Source of the DNA: CAWVWD01 sp965662365
GTDB lineage: Bacteria; Bacteroidota; Bacteroidia; Chitinophagales; Saprospiraceae
DNA length: 37,886 bases
Assembly (NCBI GenBank): GCA_965662365.1
Contig: CBFIHR010000043.1
Span: 1-37,886, forward strand
Direction: 5' to 3'
A program made the position numbers and the translations under genes. This document shows positions 24,869-34,324 of the stretch, piece by piece (within the stretch, counting starts at the first letter, position 1; each line of letters starts with the position of its first letter). The notes under the pieces are model-generated. The model worked only from the letters and a program-made list of their open reading frames with translations, made no database searches and was not told the DNA's origin.

Positions 24869-25154
24869 CTTTTGTTGTTTATGTTTAATAATAATTTGTT
24901 ATGAACTGTCGATAGTACGAAGTTATTTTATTGATTATTACTTAATGCCATTTTATCAACAAAAAATTATTGTCAACCCGAACAGTACCAGGTGGAATCC
25001 AAGATTTAAACTCCTGATTACCAAGTATAAAAGTTTCTTTAAGTGTACAAAATGAAACGACAAAAGGACTCATCCGAAAAGTAAAATCGTTTCATAAAGT
25101 GAGTTTTGTTATTGTAATGAAGAAAATAGGAATAATCATAGGTTATACCTACGG
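24869..25154. other. Intergenic region without a recognisable gene
   Basis: Between the RlpA-like gene and the amylase terminator. Only very short open frames (for example an ATG at 25051 with ten codons) occur; none looks coding. Confidence 0.5.
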
Positions 25155-25188
25155 AAAGAGGGCTTCACCAATTGATGAAACCCTCTTT
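25155..25188 (-). terminator. Hairpin downstream of the amylase gene (copy 1 of a repeated hairpin)
   Basis: Stem 25155-25167 with 25076+100 side, i.e. 25176-25188: 12 pairs with one C-A mismatch, loop CCAATTGA. The central 26 bases (25159-25184) match 28642-28667 with a single difference, including the loop. It lies 100 bases after the amylase stop. Confidence 0.7.
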
Positions 25189-25287
25189 AATCCATTCCCT
25201 GAAGTCGATATATCTACTTTCAATCTTTTCTAACAACTACTTTTTTTATTAAAGAATCGGTTGAATTATTATACAATAATTTTCTTT

Positions 25288-26664
25288 TTAATTTTCTAAA
25301 ATTAAGTATTCATAAGCATTCAGCGTAATATCTGTATTCAAAAGAGTATTAGAATTATCCATTGAATTTGTCCAAGTCGTATTTTGAACGCTGCTCGGCA
25401 AAGCATACGTAACAGCGTTGTCACGAGTGTTTATAAAAAATAACATTTCATCGCCATTTTTCACTTTTTTAAAACTGATGATATCATTATTATTATTAAC
25501 CAAAGTAGTAATTGTTCCTGTTCGAGCGACTTCCGCATTCGTATAAACGGACATTAAATCCTTGTATTCCTGAAACATTGATGGATTCATTGTCCAATTT
25601 ACAGGATAACGACTAAAAAATGGCATATTCACATCTACCCCAACTTCTTGTCCTGTGTATATCAATGGAACACCTTGCAAAAATGTCGTGGCTACAAAAG
25701 CAGCAATTGAACCTTCTGCATTTCCAAAAATTTGTGTTGGCGGTGCGTCCCAAGCAGTTTCATCGTGATTGGTCGTGAAACGAAGTTTATGTTTACCGTC
25801 AGGAATACTGCCGTACTCTGCACTATTAGTTACAAAGATGTTTCTTGCATTTTCATTATTTTCAAAAATAGATTTTAGCTTTCCATAAAAGTCCCAGGCA
25901 TAAGTCATATCAAAACCAGCTGAATAATGATCGTTTCGGACACCTTCTGCTAACAAAATTAAGTTTCGATCTTCCATCGCTCTTAATGTATCAATTGCAT
26001 CTCGCCAAAAATCAAATGGAACACCGTCGGCATAATCACAACGGAAACCATCAATATTAGCCGTCAAAATCCAAAACTTCATCGCACGAATCATCTCTTT
26101 TCGCATCGCTTCATTTTCAAAATTCAAATCTGCGACATCTAACCAGTTTGTGCCTGGCGGATGAACGACGTTGCCATTTGCATCTTTTGTGTACCAAGAT
26201 GTTTTATTCATCCATGGATTATCCCAAGACGTATGATTTGCCACCCAATCTGTAATCACCGCAATATCTCGGTCATGTGCAGCATCAACAAAACTTCTAA
26301 AGTCATCCATATCTCCAAACTCAGGATTGACTTCTTTGTAGTTTTTCACGGAGTAAGGCGAGCCTAATTGTCCAACCGACCGCTCTTCACCGATAGGTGT
26401 TATTGGCATCAACCAAATCACATTGACTCCCAACGCCTTTATAGAATCTAAGCGACTTTCTACACCAGCAAAATTAGCTGGAGAAAATGCCCTCAAATTG
26501 ACTTCATACATCACAATATCTTCGATTTCTGGCGTGTTTTGAAAAGGCATACCATAAGGTTCCGGGTCTTGATAGGTCGTTATTGTAGGCGTTGGAAGCG
26601 GTTCATCATCATTACACGCCATTACAAATATTAGAATTGTTAAAATCCAAAGTAATTTTCTCAT
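25288..26664 (-). CDS. GH13 alpha-amylase-family lipoprotein
   Basis: A 458-residue lipoprotein with lipobox VMAC (Cys17) and a GH13 (beta/alpha)8 barrel. Conserved regions: DWVANH at 139-144, GFRCDYAD at 206-213 with nucleophile Asp210, acid/base Glu240 (LLAEGV), and NHDE at 299-302 with transition-state Asp301. A small C-terminal beta domain follows (~385-458). It should hydrolyse alpha-glucans such as starch or glycogen fragments. The residues after Cys17 are NDDEP, an acidic signal resembling the surface-export signal of Bacteroidota lipoproteins, so cell-surface exposure is likely. No SusC/SusD pair is nearby. A regulator-like gene lies directly upstream. Confidence 0.93.
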   Translation of the reverse strand: MRKLLWILTILIFVMACNDDEPLPTPTITTYQDPEPYGMPFQNTPEIEDIVMYEVNLRAFSPANFAGVESRLDSIKALGVNVIWLMPITPIGEERSVGQLGSPYSVKNYKEVNPEFGDMDDFRSFVDAAHDRDIAVITDWVANHTSWDNPWMNKTSWYTKDANGNVVHPPGTNWLDVADLNFENEAMRKEMIRAMKFWILTANIDGFRCDYADGVPFDFWRDAIDTLRAMEDRNLILLAEGVRNDHYSAGFDMTYAWDFYGKLKSIFENNENARNIFVTNSAEYGSIPDGKHKLRFTTNHDETAWDAPPTQIFGNAEGSIAAFVATTFLQGVPLIYTGQEVGVDVNMPFFSRYPVNWTMNPSMFQEYKDLMSVYTNAEVARTGTITTLVNNNNDIISFKKVKNGDEMLFFINTRDNAVTYALPSSVQNTTWTNSMDNSNTLLNTDITLNAYEYLILEN

Positions 26665-26694
26665 GGTTGATTTTATTTTGATTATTGATTTAAA

Positions 26695-26771
26695 AAAATT
26701 TTAATAAAATTAGAAGTAGTTTTAGAGTTGAAAAAATCAGATTTTGAAAATATAGATTTTATTAAAATTTT
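26695..26771. promoter_or_regulatory. 16-bp inverted repeat upstream of the amylase gene
   Basis: 26695-26710 (AAAATTTTAATAAAAT) is a perfect inverted copy of 26756-26771; AGTAGTTT at 26714-26721 and AAACTACT at 26779-26786 add a second, offset pair. It lies 31-107 bases before the amylase ATG. It may be a regulatory site or an RNA hairpin; its AT content means chance cannot be ruled out fully. Confidence 0.4.
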
Positions 26772-26879
26772 AGTTTTTAAACTACTGAAAATCAACACCT
26801 TAATAAAAAAGACATATAGACAAAACTTATGTAAGCCTAAGCATCAAACCACAAGAATTCTGTTATAATTATCTTATTT

Positions 26880-28511
26880 TTAGCCTTCTAAAACTGATTG
26901 AATCTCCATAATTGCTTTATCAAAATCATCGCTATCTAAAATCGATTTATTACGAACTTTCGTTTTGTAAGTATAAATTGTATTGACCGAATAATTAAGA
27001 ATTTTAGCAATTGTATCGTTGTTTCGAATACCTAACCGAATGAGTGCAAAAATGCGTAATTCTGTGTTGAGCGTATTATTTTCAGGGATTTTATATTGTT
27101 CCTTTTCAGGAAATAATAGATTTATTTGTTGAATAAATGTTGGAAAAACAGTTAAAAATACGACATCAAAATCTGTAAGTAATTTCTTTTTTTGGTGCAT
27201 AGGATTGAATTGTTTAAGTGTAAATATTGCTTCCTTAAACTTACCTTCTGCGATTTGTTTCTGCGATTGTTTTAATAGTAACTGGACTTTGTTAATCAAT
27301 TGCGTATTTGATTGAAAAAAGAAACCGATGTACTGTTCCTTTAACTTTTCGGCTTCTATCAGCTGCTGAGCATACGATTCTAACCTTTGATAAGCATTTG
27401 AAATTGTTGCCTCTTTATTTTTTAAATCTGCATTCTGAAGCGTGATTTGGTTATTTTGCCGCTTGATAAATTCTTTTTGTTTCAACACTCGAATTAATAA
27501 AATAACGGTAATAATCAATGAAATTGATAATATAGTCGAGAACACAATGAATTGCTGTCGTTTTGATTTTTCTAATGCCAAACGTTGTGATTCGATTATT
27601 GGTAAAACGCCTAAAATTTGTATTTTTCGATGCCTTGCTCCAAAAAAATTAGCATCTTTCAAGGCTAAATTGATATATCGACTCGCTCGCTCAAATTGCT
27701 GCTCATCGGATATATATTTTGCCAAATGCAATAATGCAATACTTTCTTTAACTAAAGATTTTTCGTCGGCAATTGCGGCTTTAAGAATAAAATATACCAA
27801 TGAATCATTATTAATTCCATAATAAAAAGAACTCAAAGTCGAATACTCGACGGCCAATTGTCGATTAGTAATGTCGGGTTGATTGATCAATTGTTTGTAA
27901 ATCGAAACACCATTTTTTTTATCTCCATTTTTGTAAGCTTTTAGCCCTTGATAAGACAAAGATTGTAATGGAAAATTTTTAGCGTAAGCAATGGCAGAAT
28001 CCAAATACGATTGTCCTTTTTCGGTCGTATTTGCTTGTTGAAAATCATCATTATAAAAATCCGCTAAATCAAAATGACTTCGAGCTAAATTATAAAAGTA
28101 AAAGGCTTTTTTATCATTTGAAATCGCTGATATATCCGTCTTTTGTAGGATATCAATCGCTTCTCGAAAAAACCCTGCCGAAAGTAAAATAAAGGCTTCT
28201 TGAATGTTTGCTTGTGCTTTTTCCGCAGGTCGCTGTGCAACCTGTTTTAATAGCTGAACCATCGCAAAAGCTGTATCGTAATTGAAAGATTGATAAGCCT
28301 GACAAAGTTGATAATAAGTAGTAAAACTATCAATTTGTTCGTCGTTGAGTTGTTTTTTTAACGCATAGATAGCTCGATGTTTTTGCTGTCGTAATTCTTC
28401 CCGTTGCTCAATCATATTGTCTAACACTTGAAATAAGGAATCGATATTTCCATGACCAGCAGTTGGAGTAAAGAGGATAAAATATAATAGAGAAAGATAC
28501 TTTAATGACAT
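26880..28511 (-). CDS. TPR-membrane-DUF6377 transcriptional regulator
   Basis: A 543-residue protein: signal peptide (~1-19), a periplasmic helical TPR-like region (~25-310), one membrane helix (~322-345), a cytoplasmic coiled coil (~350-395) and a C-terminal DUF6377 domain (FFFQSNTQLINKVQ, LLTDFDVVFLTVFPTFIQQI) ending in an HTH of LuxR-like look (LNTELRIFALIRLG, then DTIAKILNYSVNTIYTYKTK, ~485-525). This layout lets a periplasmic signal act directly on DNA. Members of this family in Bacteroides act in carbohydrate-related regulation. Its position directly upstream of the alpha-amylase gene, same strand, suggests control of that gene; this is inference. Confidence 0.85.
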   Translation of the reverse strand: MSLKYLSLLYFILFTPTAGHGNIDSLFQVLDNMIEQREELRQQKHRAIYALKKQLNDEQIDSFTTYYQLCQAYQSFNYDTAFAMVQLLKQVAQRPAEKAQANIQEAFILLSAGFFREAIDILQKTDISAISNDKKAFYFYNLARSHFDLADFYNDDFQQANTTEKGQSYLDSAIAYAKNFPLQSLSYQGLKAYKNGDKKNGVSIYKQLINQPDITNRQLAVEYSTLSSFYYGINNDSLVYFILKAAIADEKSLVKESIALLHLAKYISDEQQFERASRYINLALKDANFFGARHRKIQILGVLPIIESQRLALEKSKRQQFIVFSTILSISLIITVILLIRVLKQKEFIKRQNNQITLQNADLKNKEATISNAYQRLESYAQQLIEAEKLKEQYIGFFFQSNTQLINKVQLLLKQSQKQIAEGKFKEAIFTLKQFNPMHQKKKLLTDFDVVFLTVFPTFIQQINLLFPEKEQYKIPENNTLNTELRIFALIRLGIRNNDTIAKILNYSVNTIYTYKTKVRNKSILDSDDFDKAIMEIQSVLEG

Positions 28512-28636
28512 AAGTAAAAATATAATGAATGTACTACAAGCAAAACGAAGATAATAAAATCTATAGATATGCAGAAGTCCTAATTTATTGAGATACTTCC
28601 TATCATTTTATTTTAGGACGAAACATTTTGTAAATC

Positions 28637-28671
28637 AAAAAAGGGCTTCACCAATCGATGAAACCCTTTTT
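28637..28671 (-). terminator. Hairpin downstream of aconitase (copy 2 of a repeated hairpin)
   Basis: Stem 28637/28638-28650 with 28659-28671, one C-A mismatch, loop CCAATCGA; the minus strand continues with T-rich sequence. It lies ~77 bases after the aconitase stop. The stem and loop are nearly identical to 25155-25188. Confidence 0.8.
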
Positions 28672-28747
28672 ATATTAAAAACTACAAACATTACGTCAAT
28701 CACCGAAGTTTCGGGACATATAACTAATATTTGAAACCTAATATTTA

Positions 28748-31012
28748 TTAAGACAATTCTTCACGAATCTTATTCAAAGCCGAACCAGCTCTTACCCAAT
28801 CAATTTGAGCAGCGTTGTAAGTGTGTGCGACTTCAAAAGACTCGCTTGTTCCATCAGCATGATCCAAACGAATTGTTAAGTTTTTGCCAGGAGCAAAGTC
28901 CGCAAAATCAACGATAGTTACTTTATCATCTTGACGGATTTTGTCGTAATCATCGACGTTGACGAAAGTCAAACCTAACGCACCTTGCTTTTTCAAGTTC
29001 GTTTCGTGAATACGTGCAAATGATTTTACAACAACCGCTTTCACACCGATGTGACGAGGTTCCATTGCTGCATGTTCACGAGATGAACCTTCACCGTAGT
29101 TTTCTTCACCGAATACGATAGTTCCAATACCTGCTGCTTTGTAAGCACGACCAGAATCAGGAACCGCCATATATTCATTTGTAACGTAATTGATAACATT
29201 ATTAGCTTCATCATTATAAGCGTTGATCGCACCGATGAAACAGTTGTTAGAAATATTATCTAAGTGACCACGGAATTTTAACCAAGGTCCTGCCATTGAA
29301 ATATGGTCAGTTGTACATTTGCCTTTTGCTTTGATTAAAATACGCATATCCGTTACTTCGGCTGCTGTAATTGGTGTGAATGGCGTCAATAACTGAATAC
29401 GATTTGATTCAGGATTAACCACTACTTCGACACCGCTTCCATCTTCAATCGGCGCTTGAAAACCAGCATCTTCTACATCAAATCCTTTTGGCGGTAATTC
29501 GATACCTGTCGGAGGATCTAACATCACTTCTTCACCGTTTTCGTTAACTAACGTATCTGTTAACGGATTGAATTTCATGCTACCAGCGATAGCCAAAGCC
29601 GTTACGATTTCTGGAGAAGCCACGAAAGCGTGCGTTGCTTTATTTCCATCATTACGTTTTGTAAAGTTACGGTTGAATGAAGTAATGATAGAGTTTGGAC
29701 GATCAGGATTATCCATGTGTCTTGCCCATTGACCAATACAAGGACCACAAGCATTGGCTAAAACAACTCCACCAATATCATTGAAATCAGAAACTAAACC
29801 ATCACGCTCAATCGTATAACGAACCATTTCAGAACCTGGCGTTACCGTATATTCAGCTTTAACTTTTAGATTTTTCTCTTTTGCTTGACGAGCCAATGAA
29901 GCAGCACGAGTCATATCTTCATAAGAAGAGTTCGTACAAGAACCAATCAATCCAACTTCTAATACTGGAGGATAGTCATTTGCTTCTACAGCTTCCGCTA
30001 ATTTAGAAATTGGCCAAGCTAAATCTGGCGTGTAAGGGCCATTGACATGAGGCTCTAAAGTATTCAAGTCGATTTCGATCACTTGATCAAAATACTTTTC
30101 AGGATTTGCATAACATTCTGCATCACCGTTTAAGTGTTCAGCAATAGCATCTGCTGCGTCCGCTACCTCTGCACGACCAGTCGCACGCAAATAACGTCCC
30201 ATTGCTTCACCGTAACCGAATGTAGAAGTCGTTGCACCGATTTCTGCACCCATATTACAGATTGTACCTTTACCAGTACAAGATAAACTTTGAGCACCGT
30301 CACCAAAATATTCAACAATAGCACCAGTTCCACCTTTTACAGTCAAAATACCTGCTACCTTCAAAATAACATCTTTAGGCGATGTCCAACCATTCAATTT
30401 ACCGGTTAATTTAACACCAATTAATTTTGGCATTTTTAACTCCCACGGCATTCCTGCCATAACATCAACCGCATCAGCACCACCGACACCGATAGCGACC
30501 ATACCTAAACCACCAGCATTTGGTGTGTGAGAATCCGTACCAATCATCATTCCACCTGGGAAAGCATAATTCTCCAAAACTACTTGGTGAATAATACCTG
30601 CACCAGCTTTCCAGAATCCGATACCATATTTGTTAGAAACAGAAGCTAAGAAATCGTAAACCTCAGAGTTTACATCGTTCGCTTTCGCTAAATCTTGCTC
30701 TGCACCAATTTCTGCCTGAATCAAGTGATCACAGTGAACTGTCGAAGGAACAGCAACTTTATCACGACCAGCAGTCATGAACTGTAACAATGCCATTTGA
30801 GCGGTTGCATCTTGCATCGCAACTCTGTCTGGAGCGAAGAAAACGTAATCTTCTCCACGTCCATATTTTTGTAATGGAGATTCAGCGTGTAAGTGTGAAT
30901 ATAAAATTTTCTCAGCAAGTGTAAGCGGATGACCTAACTCTTTACGAACTGCGTCTAATTTACCTGGCAAGGCAGCATAATGCGCCTTTATCATGTCCAA
31001 ATCGAAGACCAT
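28748..31012 (-). CDS. acn: Aconitate hydratase, mitochondrial type
   Basis: A 754-residue aconitase that interconverts citrate and isocitrate in the TCA cycle. The three 4Fe-4S ligands are Cys359 (GSCTNSS), Cys422 and Cys425 (NACGPCIGQW). The swivel domain (~550-740) includes GEGSSREHAA, with the substrate-binding serine/arginine. Length and sequence (VHCDHLIQA, MIGTDSHTPNAGG) match the mitochondrial/Bacteroidota type rather than AcnA/IRP (~890) or AcnB. It is a single-gene unit with its own promoter and terminator. Confidence 0.96.
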   Translation of the reverse strand: MVFDLDMIKAHYAALPGKLDAVRKELGHPLTLAEKILYSHLHAESPLQKYGRGEDYVFFAPDRVAMQDATAQMALLQFMTAGRDKVAVPSTVHCDHLIQAEIGAEQDLAKANDVNSEVYDFLASVSNKYGIGFWKAGAGIIHQVVLENYAFPGGMMIGTDSHTPNAGGLGMVAIGVGGADAVDVMAGMPWELKMPKLIGVKLTGKLNGWTSPKDVILKVAGILTVKGGTGAIVEYFGDGAQSLSCTGKGTICNMGAEIGATTSTFGYGEAMGRYLRATGRAEVADAADAIAEHLNGDAECYANPEKYFDQVIEIDLNTLEPHVNGPYTPDLAWPISKLAEAVEANDYPPVLEVGLIGSCTNSSYEDMTRAASLARQAKEKNLKVKAEYTVTPGSEMVRYTIERDGLVSDFNDIGGVVLANACGPCIGQWARHMDNPDRPNSIITSFNRNFTKRNDGNKATHAFVASPEIVTALAIAGSMKFNPLTDTLVNENGEEVMLDPPTGIELPPKGFDVEDAGFQAPIEDGSGVEVVVNPESNRIQLLTPFTPITAAEVTDMRILIKAKGKCTTDHISMAGPWLKFRGHLDNISNNCFIGAINAYNDEANNVINYVTNEYMAVPDSGRAYKAAGIGTIVFGEENYGEGSSREHAAMEPRHIGVKAVVVKSFARIHETNLKKQGALGLTFVNVDDYDKIRQDDKVTIVDFADFAPGKNLTIRLDHADGTSESFEVAHTYNAAQIDWVRAGSALNKIREELS

Positions 31013-31170
31013 ACTTCTGTTTTTTTATAGTTTTATTAATAATAATGTTAGTGTCGTATTCCTAAGTATTCGTTTTTTTTAACAAAATTGGATTATTTTA
31101 TCAATAATACATTCAAGTAGCACAACAACCTTTGAAAATACGAGGGACAAGCCCGTTTTACAAATTCGAG

Positions 31171-31202
31171 CAAAAATAATGTTTTATTTATACAAAATTC
31201 AA
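31171..31202 (-). promoter_or_regulatory. Aconitase promoter (-33 TTG, -7 TATTTTTG)
   Basis: On the minus strand TTG (31202-31200), 21-base spacer, TATTTTTG (31178-31171). The predicted leader is ~150 bases. Confidence 0.55.
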
Positions 31203-31570
31203 TGATTTGAACAACATCATTTTTGAATATTTGAAAAACTTGCACAAAATAGCGAATTTTCGCTAATAAAGTAAAAAAGTGCTTTAAGAATTATTGTAAA
31301 CATAGCAACCGTCCTTCATATTACATATTTTCATATAAATTAAACACTAATAAACTTTAATCTTAAGTCTTTTTTTACGGTTTTCAAGGAGTTCGTTCGC
31401 TTATTGATAAACATATATAAAATTTAAAATGCCAAGTCATAACGTATGAAAATAGATATCAGAAAAAATAATTTAGCATCTTTTCATTACGACTCCTTAT
31501 TTTTCATTTTTCTCATTTGTTAAAGTTACCACCAAAAATATTTTTACGACTGAAATAAATTTTATTTACC

Positions 31571-31578
31571 TACTTTTG
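31571..31578 (+). promoter_or_regulatory. TAnnTTTG -7 element upstream of the kelch lipoprotein gene
   Basis: TACTTTTG on the plus strand; the implied leader is ~230 bases. No -33 TTG was found. Confidence 0.4.
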
Positions 31579-31814
31579 CCCTGAATTTTATAACTCATTT
31601 TTGAAATACCTTCATTCAAAAGTATTTCAAAGTATTAATGACCAATTAAACCAAATTTCACTTATAAAAATTTAATGTCGAATGGTTTAGTGATAAGCTT
31701 TTTTGAAAGTCCTTCTAAAAAAGAATACTTCCCAAATAAGCACTACACTAAATCAATGGATATTTGTATAGCTAAAAAGGATTTTTAAATAAAAATTATT
31801 AATAATTAATATTC

Positions 31815-32987
31815 ATGGAAAATTTAATACACAAACACAGCACAATATTGGCTGCTTTACTCTATTCAACACTATTTTTTATTCAATCTTGTACCAGCAT
31901 TGGAGATTGGGAACTCACGGCTTATGATGGTGAACTGAACTGGGAACAAGTCACAAAAAAAGCAGCTTGGGGCAAACGATTAGATCACGATGTCGCTGTC
32001 TTCAATGACGAATTATATATCGCTGGAGGTTATAACCCTGGTAACTTTTCAGAAGATCCTTACTTCGAGGATGTTTGGAAATCCGCAGATGGTTTGGTCT
32101 GGACTAATGTCACAGCGAATGCACCTTGGCTGGGACGACGAGGACACGCCTTGATTACTTTTAATGATGGAAGCGGCGACGCCTTATATTTAATCGGTGG
32201 CTTTTCTGTAGACGAAGTAACTGGAAAAAGAGCTTATAATAATGATGTCTGGAAATCTACTGATGGTGCAACTTGGACAGCTATCAAAACAACAACGGAA
32301 ACTACGATAAATAGTACCACAGACTTTGTAGCAAGAATGCACCACCAATGTGTTGTCGCCAATCATGGTGGCCAAGACTATATTTATATAATCGGCGGAA
32401 ACACGATGGAAGAGGATATTGAAGGTCGATATGCTTTTAAATATTTAGATGATGTTTGGCGTACAACCGATGGCATAAGTTGGGAAAGAATCAATGCAAC
32501 AGATTACGGCATTCGTTCACAACACGCAATGACTGTCGGCAGTGATGGAACACTTTATCTTCAAGGTGGACAACACGGCGTTATCTTTGAAGCAGCCGAT
32601 TCTTCAGGTAATAATCCTGTCCGTGATTATGATGCTGTTTGGAAATCTACCGATGGCGAAACTTGGACTCCAATCTCTGATCCTGAGATTGCAAAAACAG
32701 GTTTTTTCAGCCGAATTGGTCACGAAATGATATTTTACGGTGATAAAATTTGGACGCTACCCGGACAAACAAATAGCCTTAATCACTATTCATTTACCGA
32801 TCCTAATCATTACGGTTCATGGACTTTAGATATGAATGATAATTTTGAAATTGATTCGAGAGGAATCGCTATTGATGCACGACATAGCTATGCGGCTATC
32901 GTTTGGCAAGACAAGATTTGGGTATTGGGCGGCAATACAAATCGCAACGGACAAGATAATGATATCTGGACAGGAAGTTTGGATTAA
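31815..32987 (+). CDS. Kelch/galactose-oxidase-like beta-propeller lipoprotein
   Basis: A 390-residue lipoprotein with lipobox IQSC (Cys26) and about five to six propeller blades of kelch/galactose-oxidase type. Repeated pattern: His-(D/A) at blade start, LYxxGG, then DVWKSxDGxxWT (FEDVWKSADGLVWTNV, YNNDVWKSTDGATWTAI, LDDVWRTTDGISWERI, YDAVWKSTDGETWTPI). It should be surface- or periplasm-exposed and bind a ligand; no catalytic copper-site residues could be assigned, so enzyme activity is not claimed. It is followed 86 bases later by a DUF1207-like outer-membrane protein on the same strand, probably one operon. Confidence 0.85.
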   Translation: MENLIHKHSTILAALLYSTLFFIQSCTSIGDWELTAYDGELNWEQVTKKAAWGKRLDHDVAVFNDELYIAGGYNPGNFSEDPYFEDVWKSADGLVWTNVTANAPWLGRRGHALITFNDGSGDALYLIGGFSVDEVTGKRAYNNDVWKSTDGATWTAIKTTTETTINSTTDFVARMHHQCVVANHGGQDYIYIIGGNTMEEDIEGRYAFKYLDDVWRTTDGISWERINATDYGIRSQHAMTVGSDGTLYLQGGQHGVIFEAADSSGNNPVRDYDAVWKSTDGETWTPISDPEIAKTGFFSRIGHEMIFYGDKIWTLPGQTNSLNHYSFTDPNHYGSWTLDMNDNFEIDSRGIAIDARHSYAAIVWQDKIWVLGGNTNRNGQDNDIWTGSLD

Positions 32988-33073
32988 ATTTTACATAAAA
33001 AACAGTTGATACTCAATCGACGATTTTTATAAAATTATGAACATAAAAAAATATTAACACAATAATTAAAAAA

Positions 33074-34039
33074 ATGAAACACCTATATATATTAATTATA
33101 GCTTTCGCAATTGGGCAGACTGCAATTGCACAAGATTCTACGGACTTTCAGATTCCGATCAAAAATTGGAATTTGAAAATTGTTGGTTTTGATAATTTCT
33201 ATCCAACCTATTTAGCCGACCCTCTGGGGGCAAGAACAGAGGTTAGCGCTCAAGGAATTCAATATGGTGATATTGACATGGAAGATGAAATCAATGACGG
33301 AGGTGATTATGTTGGGAAATTAGTTATTTTTCCAAGTACTCGTATTTCATTATTAAAATTCACCAAAAAAGATAATCCGAAAATCGGTATTGAAGCAGAA
33401 GTCGGTGTTACACTACCGATTTTCATGCGTGCCGGTAATCATGATGTAATCGGTGTAGACGGAATCTACTATTTTGCCATCGCTGCACGACCGACGGAAT
33501 GGTTAGCTTTACGCTTCTCAAAACATCATATTTGTACGCATATTGGCGATGAATATTTCCATGGTTCAACAAAATCTGTTATTGATATTGACCCCAATAT
33601 TACGCAGTTACCTGTCCGTGACGATTTTATCGTATCGGCAGCTGTTCGTCCGTTATACTTTATGAAAGACAAACGTTGGGACATTTTACAAGTTTATGGT
33701 GAAGTCGGTTACTTCTTCCCAGGCTCGGACTTTTTGGGTCGTCGCCAAAATAAACCGCACCGAAATGCTTATATGAATTATCAAGGTGGCGTAGAGTTAG
33801 AATACTACTTTCCGAATAAATATATCGGTGGTTTGTACGCTGCTACGAATGTAAGCACGTATCAATTGAATGGTTTTGCTCCAAATTTATCTATCAATGT
33901 TGGCTATATTGTACCACAAGATTTTTCTAAACGCAGACTGAGAATGGGTATTAATTACTATAATGGTCGTAGTTTGAGTAATCAGTTTTATAATCGTAAA
34001 GAGAAATTTGTAGCATTCAGTCTGGCAATGGATATGTAG
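33074..34039 (+). CDS. DUF1207-like outer-membrane protein
   Basis: A 321-residue protein with a signal peptide (~1-19, TAIAQ) and an alternating pattern suggesting a beta-barrel. The core (FYPTYLADPLGARTEVSAQG, FPSTRISLL, EWLALRFSKHHICTHIGDEY) resembles DUF1207, a family of unknown function in which a His-rich stretch ending HxGDE is the hallmark. His157/His158 and the HIGDEYFHG segment could bind metal or ligand. It is probably an outer-membrane partner of the upstream kelch lipoprotein. Family call is from memory of the motif and moderately sure. Confidence 0.6.
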   Translation: MKHLYILIIAFAIGQTAIAQDSTDFQIPIKNWNLKIVGFDNFYPTYLADPLGARTEVSAQGIQYGDIDMEDEINDGGDYVGKLVIFPSTRISLLKFTKKDNPKIGIEAEVGVTLPIFMRAGNHDVIGVDGIYYFAIAARPTEWLALRFSKHHICTHIGDEYFHGSTKSVIDIDPNITQLPVRDDFIVSAAVRPLYFMKDKRWDILQVYGEVGYFFPGSDFLGRRQNKPHRNAYMNYQGGVELEYYFPNKYIGGLYAATNVSTYQLNGFAPNLSINVGYIVPQDFSKRRLRMGINYYNGRSLSNQFYNRKEKFVAFSLAMDM

Positions 34040-34218
34040 ATTTTTTTCGATTAAAATAATTTAATTACATTGCTCTACTTTTTTGGATTTTAAAAAGAAG
34101 TAAATCCGTTATAAATCATTGACGACTAGACCTAACAGGTTTTTACTAAAATCAAAATAGATAGTAGTGTATATTTTAACAGGAAACAACTAATTGATTA
34201 TCAATATTTTATATAATT

Positions 34219-34255
34219 TTAAGTTTACGAAACTTTCAAGGTTTCGTAAACTTAA
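34219..34255. terminator. Bidirectional terminator between convergent genes
   Basis: Perfect 15-bp stem 34219-34233 with 34241-34255, 7-base loop (TTTCAAG). It separates the DUF1207-like gene (+) from the metal-transport operon (-). Confidence 0.88.
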
Positions 34256-34324
34256 TTTCTGTCTAAAGCGATTATTTTTTAATACGTTATCATAACAATT
34301 TCGCAAAAAATTCTACCTCACACC

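Larger units (their letters stand above)
31013..31814. other. 802-base divergent intergenic region
   Basis: Between aconitase (-) and the kelch lipoprotein gene (+). No gene is visible. It contains the two promoter candidates listed separately and a possible leader hairpin (TGAAATAC near 31601 pairing with GTATTTCA near 31622). It is the longest gene-free stretch of the window and remains mostly unexplained. Confidence 0.5.

Noticed and set aside
31441..31500. Imperfect inverted sequence (GTCATAACG and CATTACGAC) as an operator
   Set aside because: Too many mismatches and wide spacing to separate from chance.
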